14,302 bases of DNA, from assembly GCA_049414625.1 (NCBI GenBank), contig JBMSAU010000093.1:1-14302 (forward strand), given 5' to 3'. Position numbers and translations under genes: made by a program. Below are positions 6,752 to 11,890 of the stretch, in pieces (positions within the stretch are counted from its first letter, which is position 1; each line of letters starts with the position of its first letter). The notes below the pieces were generated by a model. It was not told the origin of the DNA and made no database searches. It was given only the letters and a program-made list of their open reading frames with translations. The DNA comes from WYEG01 sp049414625 (GTDB taxonomy: Bacteria; Desulfobacterota; Thermodesulfobacteria; Thermodesulfobacteriales; Thermodesulfobacteriaceae).

Positions 6752-6758
6752 CTCCCTC
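6752..6758 (-). promoter_or_regulatory. Ribosome binding site of L4
   Basis: GAGGGAG six bases before the ATG at 6745. It overlaps the alternative GTG at 6758-6760 and so argues against that upstream start. Confidence 0.7.
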
Positions 6759-6762
6759 ACCT

Positions 6763-7398
6763 TTATTTAAAGTAAACCATCACATAACCATTAGGCCAAC
6801 CAGGCACTCCGCCTTTAACTAAAAGTAAATTCTTATCAGGTATAACATCAACTACCGTCAAATTTTTAATAGTCACCGTCTCAGCACCATAGTGACCTGC
6901 CATTCTCTTCCCCTTGATAACCCGACCTGGAAAAGTGTTTGATCCGCTTGACCCACGTTTACGGTGAACCTTTTTTGCTCCATGGCTCATCGGCTGCCTT
7001 TGAAAGTTCCAACGCTTAATCGTCCCGGTAAATCCACGCCCCTTACTCGTTCCAGTCACATCAACCTTCATCCCAGGCTGAAGAGCTAAATCTGCAAGAG
7101 TTATAAACTGTCCAGGTTTAAACTGATTTGGGTCCTCCACTCTAAACTCCCTAAGAATATAAAAACCGGTATCAAGACCTGCTTTTAAGAAATGTCCGAT
7201 CATAGGTAAAGTACACTTGGTTAGCTTTTTAAGATGAAACCCAAGTTGGACCGCATTGTAACCATCCTTCTCTACTGTCTTTACCTGAACAACCGCACAA
7301 GGGCCAACCTCAAGCACAGTTACCGGTATAGCATTCCCGGCAGCATCAAAAACTCGGGTCATGCCAAGTTTTCTGCCTAAGATCCCCTCTATTTTCAT
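6763..7398 (-). CDS. rplC: 50S ribosomal protein L3
   Basis: L3 is one of the two assembly initiators and sends a loop to the peptidyl transferase centre. The product is 211 residues, starting MKIEGILGRKLGMTRVF, with the signature region FQRQPMSHGAKKVHRKRG and KGKRMAGHYGAETVTI. The usual HR-x-PGSIG loop reads HRKRGSSGS here, a modest departure near the catalytic centre. GTG at 7407, ATG at 7404 and ATG at 7398 are all in frame. GAGGGAG at 7407-7413 is eight bases from the last and too close to the others, so I chose 7398, which also gives the family-standard N-terminus. It precedes L4 with a short 17-base gap. Confidence 0.96.
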   Translation of the reverse strand: MKIEGILGRKLGMTRVFDAAGNAIPVTVLEVGPCAVVQVKTVEKDGYNAVQLGFHLKKLTKCTLPMIGHFLKAGLDTGFYILREFRVEDPNQFKPGQFITLADLALQPGMKVDVTGTSKGRGFTGTIKRWNFQRQPMSHGAKKVHRKRGSSGSNTFPGRVIKGKRMAGHYGAETVTIKNLTVVDVIPDKNLLLVKGGVPGWPNGYVMVYFK

Positions 7399-7406
7399 AC
7401 CCATCA

Positions 7407-7413
7407 CTCCCTC
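7407..7413 (-). promoter_or_regulatory. Ribosome binding site of L3
   Basis: GAGGGAG, overlapping the last base of the S10 TAG stop, eight bases before the ATG at 7398. The two upstream in-frame start codons (7404 and 7407) are too close to it, so it fixes the L3 start. Confidence 0.75.
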
Positions 7414-7724
7414 TATGTCTTTATCTCCACCTCTACCCCAGCAGGCAACTCAAGCTGCATAAGAGCATCTATAGTCTGCTGGGTAGGCTCATAAATTTCT
7501 ATCAAACGTTTATGCTCTCTTATCTCAAACTGTTCCCGAGAATTCTTATCAATGTGTGGAGACCTAATAACCGTCCATCTACTAATCTTGGTTGGAAGCG
7601 GAATGGGTCCTACCACCTTAGCTCCCGTCTCCTTTGCTGTATTCACAATCTGAATAACTGAACGGTCTAAAACTCGATGGTCATAACTCTTAAGCTTTAT
7701 TCGTATTTTCGGAGAGCTAAGCAT
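7413..7724 (-). CDS. rpsJ: 30S ribosomal protein S10 (NusE)
   Basis: S10 is a head protein of the small subunit and, as NusE, binds NusB in antitermination and NusG in transcription-translation coupling. The 103-residue product has the standard blocks KIRIKLKSYDHRVLDRSV, AKVVGPIPLPTKI and the signature around SPHIDKNSREQFEIREHKR. ATG at 7722-7724 is preceded by AAGGGG nine bases upstream. It lies 20 bases after the tuf stop, so the long regulatory leader found before S10 in E. coli is absent and the gene is almost certainly read through from tuf. Confidence 0.98.
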   Translation of the reverse strand: MLSSPKIRIKLKSYDHRVLDRSVIQIVNTAKETGAKVVGPIPLPTKISRWTVIRSPHIDKNSREQFEIREHKRLIEIYEPTQQTIDALMQLELPAGVEVEIKT

Positions 7725-7744
7725 ACCCCATTACCCCTTGCTAC

Positions 7745-8944
7745 CTACTCTATTATTTTTGTTACGACACCTGCTCCTACTGTCTTTCCTCCTTCCCTTA
7801 TCGCAAACCTCAATCCCTCCTCCAACGCTACAGGCTTTATCAACTCCACCTCAAGCTCCACATTATCCCCAGGCATCACCATCTCCACCCCCTCAGGCAA
7901 CTTCACCACCCCAGTAACATCCGTAGTCCTAAAATAAAACTGCGGCCTATACCCACTAAAAAACGGCGTATGCCTACCCCCCTCCTCCTTCTTCAACACA
8001 TACACCTCCGCCTTAAACTTAGTATAAGGCTTAATACTACCAGGCTTCGCTAACACCTGCCCCCTCTCAACATCATCCTTCCCCACACCCCTCAACAACA
8101 CACCTATATTATCCCCAGGCAACGCCTCATCCAATACCTTCCTAAACATCTCTATACTCGTTGCCACCGTCTTTATCGTCGGCCTAAGCCCAACTACCTC
8201 CACCTCCTCCCCAGGCCTCAATACCCCCCTCTCCACCTTCCCAGTCACAACCGTCCCTCGCCCAGATATCGAAAACACATCCTCTATCGGCATCAAAAAT
8301 GGCTTGTCTACCTCCCTCACCGGCTCAGGTATAAAATCATCCAACGCCCTCACCAACTGCCATATAGCCCCACACCACTGACACTCCTCACTCCCACACC
8401 CACACTCAAGCGCCTTCAACGCACTACCCCTAACAACCGGCACATCATCCCCAGGAAACCCATACTTGCTCAATAACTCCCTAACCTCTAACTCCACCAA
8501 ATCCAATAACTCCGCATCATCAACCATATCCACCTTGTTCATAAACACCACCATCGCCGGAACATTAACCTGCCTTGCAAGCAACACATGCTCCCTCGTC
8601 TGCGGCATCGGCCCATCAGTCGCCGCCACCACCAATATCGCCCCATCCATCTGCGCAGCCCCAGTTATCATGTTCTTAATATAATCAGCATGCCCAGGAC
8701 AATCTATATGCGCATAATGCCTCTTCTCGCTCTCATACTCAACATGCGCAAGCTGAATCGTTATCCCCCTCGCCCTCTCCTCAGGTGCCTTGTCAATCTG
8801 ATCAAATGGCACCCAAACCGCCAACCCCTTCGTCGACAAAACCTTCGTTATCGCCGAAGTCAACGTCGTCTTCCCATGATCAATGTGCCCAATCGTCCCC
8901 ACATTCACATGCGGCTTCTTCCTCTCAAACTTCTGCTTCGCCAT
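7745..8944 (-). CDS. tuf: Translation elongation factor Tu
   Basis: EF-Tu delivers aminoacyl-tRNA to the ribosomal A site in a GTP-dependent cycle. The 399-residue product has all G motifs: G1 GHIDHGKT (19-26), switch I RGITIQ with Thr62, G3 DCPGH (81-85), G4 NKVD (136-139), G5 SAL (174-176), then domains 2 and 3 (GRGTVVTGKVERG onward). Just after G5 is a segment with Cys181, Cys183, Cys188 and Cys191 (ECGCGSEECQWCG), a possible metal or disulfide site absent from E. coli EF-Tu. Codons are overwhelmingly G-ending (TTG for Leu, GAG, AAG, GTG, GGG), unlike neighbouring ribosomal genes, except the last 17 codons. It follows three tRNA genes and precedes S10. ATG is six bases from AAGGGGG. Confidence 0.98.
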   Translation of the reverse strand: MAKQKFERKKPHVNVGTIGHIDHGKTTLTSAITKVLSTKGLAVWVPFDQIDKAPEERARGITIQLAHVEYESEKRHYAHIDCPGHADYIKNMITGAAQMDGAILVVAATDGPMPQTREHVLLARQVNVPAMVVFMNKVDMVDDAELLDLVELEVRELLSKYGFPGDDVPVVRGSALKALECGCGSEECQWCGAIWQLVRALDDFIPEPVREVDKPFLMPIEDVFSISGRGTVVTGKVERGVLRPGEEVEVVGLRPTIKTVATSIEMFRKVLDEALPGDNIGVLLRGVGKDDVERGQVLAKPGSIKPYTKFKAEVYVLKKEEGGRHTPFFSGYRPQFYFRTTDVTGVVKLPEGVEMVMPGDNVELEVELIKPVALEEGLRFAIREGGKTVGAGVVTKIIE

Positions 8945-8950
8945 ATTAAA

Positions 8951-8957
8951 CCCCCTT
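8951..8957 (-). promoter_or_regulatory. Ribosome binding site of tuf
   Basis: AAGGGGG on the coding strand, six bases before the tuf ATG and 22 bases after the mature end of tRNA-Thr. It is the only purine block in the short tRNA-tuf spacer, in which I see no separate promoter, so tuf is probably translated from an mRNA released by tRNA processing. Confidence 0.7.
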
Positions 8958-8978
8958 TAATCTCGCATATAAAAATTA

Positions 8979-9051
8979 AGCCCACGACCGGACTCGAACC
9001 GGCGACCACTTCCTTACCAAGGAAGTGCTCTACCTCCTGAGCTACGTGGGC
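8979..9051 (-). tRNA. tRNA-Thr (anticodon GGU)
   Basis: A 73-base cloverleaf with a seven-pair acceptor stem (GCCCACG/CGTGGGC), D arm GCTC/GAGC, anticodon stem CTTCC/GGAAG with loop TTGGTAA, and T loop TTCGAGT. The anticodon GGT reads ACC and ACT threonine codons. The discriminator is U. No CCA is encoded (the next bases are TAA), so CCA must be added enzymatically. It is the last of three tRNAs before tuf, as thrT is before tufB in E. coli. Confidence 0.96.
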
Positions 9052-9071
9052 ATCTTTTCTAAAATATCAAG

Positions 9072-9144
9072 AGCGGGCGACGGGACTCGAACCCGCGACC
9101 CTCAGCTTGGAAGGCTGATGCTCTACCAGCTGAGCTACGCCCGC
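9072..9144 (-). tRNA. tRNA-Gly (anticodon UCC)
   Basis: A 73-base cloverleaf with acceptor stem GCGGGCG/CGCCCGC, anticodon stem TCAGC/GCTGA with loop CTTCCAA giving anticodon TCC, and T loop TTCGAGT. The U discriminator is normal for glycine tRNA. CCA is not encoded. It is separated from tRNA-Thr by 20 bases and from tRNA-Tyr by 27, so the three are probably cut from one precursor. Matches the position of glyT in the E. coli tufB operon. Confidence 0.96.
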
Positions 9145-9171
9145 ATTTTACACTAATCAACAAAGATAATA

Positions 9172-9255
9172 TGGAGGGGGGAGGATTCGAACCTCCGAAG
9201 GCATCACGCCACCGGGTTTACAGCCCGGCCCCTTTGGCCGCTCGGGTACCCCTCC
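9172..9255 (-). tRNA. tRNA-Tyr (anticodon GUA)
   Basis: An 84-base class II tRNA with acceptor stem GGAGGGG/CCCCTCC, anticodon stem CCGGG/CCCGG with loop CTGTAAA (anticodon GTA), a long variable arm (TGGCGTGATGCCTTC), and T loop TTCGAAT. The discriminator is A and CCA is not encoded. It is the first tRNA of the operon; the promoter-like sequence upstream would leave only a few leader bases before its mature 5' end. Corresponds to tyrU in the E. coli tufB operon. Confidence 0.96.
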
Positions 9256-9266
9256 TTTTTAACAAA

Positions 9267-9294
9267 ATATTACTCCGTATTTAACAGTTGTCAA
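9267..9294 (-). promoter_or_regulatory. Sigma70-type promoter for the tRNA-tuf-S10 operon
   Basis: Perfect -35 TTGACA at 9289-9294, a 16-base spacer, and -10 TAATAT at 9267-9272 (four of six consensus bases). Transcription would start near 9259-9261, about five bases before mature tRNA-Tyr. The sequence between the -10 and the start is AT-rich, so the GC-rich discriminator typical of stringently controlled stable-RNA promoters is not evident. It is the best promoter-like sequence in the gap ahead of the tRNAs. Inferred from sequence only. Confidence 0.7.
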
Positions 9295-9311
9295 GAGAGT
9301 AAAGCCTCTTG
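9292..9311. repeat. Short palindrome CAAGAG-N8-CTCTTG overlapping the -35 box
   Basis: A perfect six-base inverted repeat (9292-9297 and 9306-9311, eight-base spacer) shares bases with the TTGACA -35 box. It could be an operator or part of a hairpin. Its right arm also belongs to the larger inverted repeat at 9301-9348, so the two structures are mutually exclusive in RNA. Six-base palindromes can occur by chance, hence low confidence in function. Confidence 0.35.
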
Positions 9312-9348
9312 CTTTAACTTTAATTCTACCTACTTTGGTAGAGGCTTT
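9301..9348 (-). terminator. Inverted repeat at the end of the pilus cluster, possible weak terminator
   Basis: Nine-base perfect inverted repeat (AAAGCCTCT at 9340-9348 and AGAGGCTTT at 9301-9309 read on the minus strand) with a 30-base loop, spanning the last codons and stop of the PilX-like gene. A smaller CTACC/GGTAG stem (9326-9330 and 9337-9341) lies inside. No U tract follows (the next bases are ACTCTCTTG), so it is not a classic intrinsic terminator. It may slow or protect the pilus transcript, and read-through into the tRNA operon is possible. Confidence 0.3.
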
Positions 9349-9826
9349 CAACGGTTGATGTTGTGCCCCTTGGACCGTAGGCTCGGACGACGATGGAATA
9401 AATGTAAGGTTGGCTTGCCTTAGTAGCAGGGTCTAACTCTACGACCGGACTTATACCATAACCAGCTTGAGCTATCCCTACTAAACAGATGGTTGCGTTG
9501 GCAATAAATGTCCCCTGTTCTCCAATCAAACGATACTTTATCTCCGAATTACAGCAGAAATTGCTGATCTGGGTTAATGGTGCAGGACACCCTCGTTCTA
9601 TGTCTTTAAAATAATCCTTATCTATATAAGAAGCGATAAGCTCAACCGTGCCGGCTGCTGCTTCTCTTAAAGTAGCATAGGTTTTTATGGGGAAGACTAT
9701 ACCAAGCATCCTTTGATAAGCAAGATAAAGTCCGCCAACGAGTATTAGCCCTATTAAACTAAAAATCAGTGTAAGAAAAAGGGCGGCTCCCTTTTGTCTT
9801 AAGTTTGTTTTTTTTAGTTCCTTCAT
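9326..9826 (-). CDS. PilX-like minor pilin / pilus assembly protein
   Basis: A 166-residue protein with an N-terminal basic leader and one hydrophobic helix (QKGAALFLTLIFSLIGLILV, about residues 11-30), then a periplasmic domain with four cysteines (RGCPAP, NFCCNS, TICLV). The GAAL-hydrophobic start resembles the PilX N-terminal family, which tends to lack the strict FTxxE pilin motif; here there is no Glu at the +5 position, so recognition of a PilB/GspI-type partner may differ. The ATG shares one base with the stop of the PilW-like gene. It is last in the pilus cluster and ends 32 bases upstream of the -35 box of the tRNA-tuf operon. Family assignment rests on the N-terminus and context; the C-terminal domain I do not recognise. 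Confidence 0.62.
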   Translation of the reverse strand: MKELKKTNLRQKGAALFLTLIFSLIGLILVGGLYLAYQRMLGIVFPIKTYATLREAAAGTVELIASYIDKDYFKDIERGCPAPLTQISNFCCNSEIKYRLIGEQGTFIANATICLVGIAQAGYGISPVVELDPATKASQPYIYSIVVRAYGPRGTTSTVESLYQSR

Positions 9827-10728
9827 TAAAGTCCCCAGCCTCTAAGGTTCGGTAAAGATACCTCCTCTTCTATTACTTTAAAGGGATAAAATTGATAATC
9901 ACCGGGAAGTGGAATAGTATCTCCTCCGCATCTCTCAGAATAAGTGAGAGATTCTTGAAATCTAATCGTTCCCCTTCCACCAGCTTGAACGATAAGACAA
10001 ACCCTAATGCCTGCTAAGTCTTGAAGGGAGGAAGGAGGCGTATTGAGAAGATTTCCTGATTTATCAATATACCGAATGCGAAAATCAAGGACGCAAGAGA
10101 TGACTGGTTGAGGGATACCACCTGCAACCTGCAACTGGAGAGCCCTTTGTAAATTAGGATGGCAAGCTCTGTCATTAGCATTACCTATAGAAAACCTCAC
10201 CAAAAAATCTGAAGAATAATTCCCATTAAGATAAAAAGACACGGTTGAAGGTATTGTTTTCGTGCAATTTGCAATTTCTCTCAGAGAACGGTCGTTGTTT
10301 AAAAAAAGACAAGTCTCGCCGGCTGGCGGTGGAACAGGGCAGTTCCCCCCAAATCTACTTGTAGCATTAGTAAACACTTTCCCACTACTATCGACCATCC
10401 ACCAGCAACCAGCCCACCGTGTTTGTCTACTTGCCAAGGAAAGATAGCAAAGAGTTGCATTGTTTCCGCTTATGACTGCACTAGCACTACAACTTCCAGG
10501 GTTTGTTTTCAAATAATCTGCCGATATTCCGAAGCCTATGCTTTGGAGCTCCTTCTTAAGAAAGGTCCGAAGAGCGCTTAAATCAGCCTCGGTCTTTATA
10601 GTAAACCTTGCCTGCCTCTCCGTTCTTAGCATGCCTGAAAAGAAGCTAAGAAAGCCTGCGGAAAAAATGCCGATCAGAGCAATAAGGATGAGGATTTCCG
10701 TTAGAGTATAGCCTGAGGCTCTCTTCAT
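9826..10728 (-). CDS. pilW: PilW-like minor pilin (prepilin)
   Basis: A 300-residue prepilin with leader MKRASG and type III signal YTLTEILILIALIGIF: cleavage is expected after Gly6, with Tyr rather than Phe at +1 and the conserved Glu at +5. The length and large C-terminal beta-rich region fit PilW. The mature part has ten cysteines, which could make five disulfides. PilW-type proteins join other minor pilins and PilY1 in the complex that primes type IV pilus assembly at the inner membrane. The frame is open to a GTG at 10732-10734, but the ATG at 10726-10728 has GGAG five bases upstream and overlaps the PilV stop by one base (TAATG), so I used the ATG. Assignment to PilW is by size and gene order; PulJ/GspJ-like is the alternative. 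Confidence 0.75.
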   Translation of the reverse strand: MKRASGYTLTEILILIALIGIFSAGFLSFFSGMLRTERQARFTIKTEADLSALRTFLKKELQSIGFGISADYLKTNPGSCSASAVISGNNATLCYLSLASRQTRWAGCWWMVDSSGKVFTNATSRFGGNCPVPPPAGETCLFLNNDRSLREIANCTKTIPSTVSFYLNGNYSSDFLVRFSIGNANDRACHPNLQRALQLQVAGGIPQPVISCVLDFRIRYIDKSGNLLNTPPSSLQDLAGIRVCLIVQAGGRGTIRFQESLTYSERCGGDTIPLPGDYQFYPFKVIEEEVSLPNLRGWGL

Positions 10729-11285
10729 TACCACTCCATCTTTAAAACTAGGGCTTTGTAGGTTTGGGTTCTGTTGGTTGCTGGTTCAACAAACTCAACC
10801 TTCATGCAGATTCCAACTCCAATCGGAGTTTCACTAAGGACTTCATTTGGGTTATCAGGATTTGGTGTATACACATCGGCGAGGGTATAGCTAAGATAGA
10901 AAGTATAAGGAGAGTTTGGACAATCATCATAAACTATCTCCTTTCCCTTAAGGCAGGCTATGCATCTTAAAGGAGGTTGACAGTTTGTCCCGTTATATTG
11001 CATGGGCTCGTTGAAGCAAGCTGGGTCAAAGTTGCAAGTTCCGTTAAAATTACAAATTCCGGTTCTAAAAGTTCTATCTAAAGTAGCTAAAGAATTGCTT
11101 GGAAGATTTCGCAAACGTGCCTTTTCTGTCTCAAGGATTTGGCGAGCAAGGGTATGAAGCTCTAAAGATTTTTGTCTTCTCAGGTAATCCCTCATCCCTA
11201 CCGCAAGCCCGGAGAGGATAAAAAGAAGAAGTAGAAGGGCAACAAGCAGCTCAAACATGCTAAATCCTTGGCTATTTCTTTCCAT
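10728..11285 (-). CDS. pilV: PilV-like minor pilin (prepilin)
   Basis: A 185-residue prepilin with short leader MERNSQG and canonical signal FSMFELLVALLLLLFILSG: cleavage expected after Gly7, Phe at +1 and Glu at +5. The mature domain has eight cysteines, six of them packed between about residues 77 and 111 (GICNFNGTCNFDPACF, NCQPPLRCIAC). PilV/GspI-like proteins are minor pilins of the priming complex. The frame is open to a TTG at 11289-11291 overlapping the FimT stop; I preferred the ATG at 11283-11285, which gives the normal short leader, although neither start has a clear Shine-Dalgarno sequence. It overlaps the PilW-like gene by one base and lies two bases after FimT. Confidence 0.77.
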   Translation of the reverse strand: MERNSQGFSMFELLVALLLLLFILSGLAVGMRDYLRRQKSLELHTLARQILETEKARLRNLPSNSLATLDRTFRTGICNFNGTCNFDPACFNEPMQYNGTNCQPPLRCIACLKGKEIVYDDCPNSPYTFYLSYTLADVYTPNPDNPNEVLSETPIGVGICMKVEFVEPATNRTQTYKALVLKMEW

Positions 11286-11287
11286 AT

Positions 11288-11890
11288 TCAATCAACACGT
11301 ATCCTACCAAACCTGTTAACAATTATAATAGCTCTTTCTTTTCCAGAAGGGGATTGAATGGTTACATTATCCATTCCTAAATTGCAATTATCCTTAAAAG
11401 GTAAGCCCTTTCTATCAAAGACCACATAAAAGTGCCTTGTAGTATTTCCCTTTACGAACAAAAAACCACCTTCAAGAATTTTCAATTGTTCAAGTGGTCT
11501 GCAGATTCCAGTGAAGTTTCCCGGACAATCCGAATCACTATTGCAATTTTGGAATGGATAATTAACACATATATTAGTGCCGTTTATGTTATCGCAATCG
11601 GGTTGAGTATCTGTGCAATTTCCATCGTGGTCAATAAAGATCTTATACTTTCCTGTGCCGGTGCAGGCTCTTATGCCCCAAGCAACGCCTGTTATCTGGG
11701 CTTGGTTCTTCACATAATTTAGGTCTGAAAGGAACTGATTTAGGGCTTGGCGCAAGCGAGCTTTCTCAATGTAGCTCAGGATTTCGCTGATTACGAGCCC
11801 TGAAAGGATGGCGACAATAGCTAATAGAACAACGAGCTCTACCATGGTGAAGCCAAGGGGCTTCAACTTTTGCCTTATTTTTCTATCCAC
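11288..11890 (-). CDS. fimT: FimT/GspH-like minor pseudopilin
   Basis: A 200-residue prepilin with signal LG|FTMVELVVLLAIVAILSG: cleavage after Gly13, Phe at +1, Glu at +5. The C-terminal part follows the GspH/FimT pattern (VVFDRKGLPF, then RAIIIVNRFGRIRV). Between residues 76 and 130 there is a Cys/Asp/Asn-rich region (DHDGNCTD, CNSDSDCPGNFTGIC) holding seven of its eight cysteines, probably disulfide-bonded and perhaps metal-binding. GTG at 11888-11890 overlaps the end of the PilY1 gene by 16 bases. An in-frame TTG at 11866, six bases after AAGG, would avoid the overlap and give a 5-residue leader, so the start is uncertain. FimT proteins have been linked to DNA binding during natural transformation in some bacteria; that role is not shown here. 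Confidence 0.78.
   Translation of the reverse strand: MDRKIRQKLKPLGFTMVELVVLLAIVAILSGLVISEILSYIEKARLRQALNQFLSDLNYVKNQAQITGVAWGIRACTGTGKYKIFIDHDGNCTDTQPDCDNINGTNICVNYPFQNCNSDSDCPGNFTGICRPLEQLKILEGGFLFVKGNTTRHFYVVFDRKGLPFKDNCNLGMDNVTIQSPSGKERAIIIVNRFGRIRVD

Noticed and set aside
7725..7744. Regulatory leader before S10 (L4-binding attenuator as in E. coli)
   Set aside because: The spacer is only 20 bases between the tuf stop and the S10 start and cannot hold such a structure.
8588..9040. Plus-strand open frame of 150 codons, Arg/Pro/Leu-rich, opposite the tuf N-terminus and tRNA-Thr
   Set aside because: Explained by the G-ending codon bias of tuf, which removes stops on the opposite strand. 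It continues into the tRNA gene and has no homology that I can recognise.
8945..9325. Hidden protein gene, CRISPR repeat or small RNA in the longest non-coding stretch
   Set aside because: The stretch is fully accounted for by three tRNAs, short spacers, a promoter and inverted repeats. The similar T-arm sequences are tRNA homology, not a repeat array.
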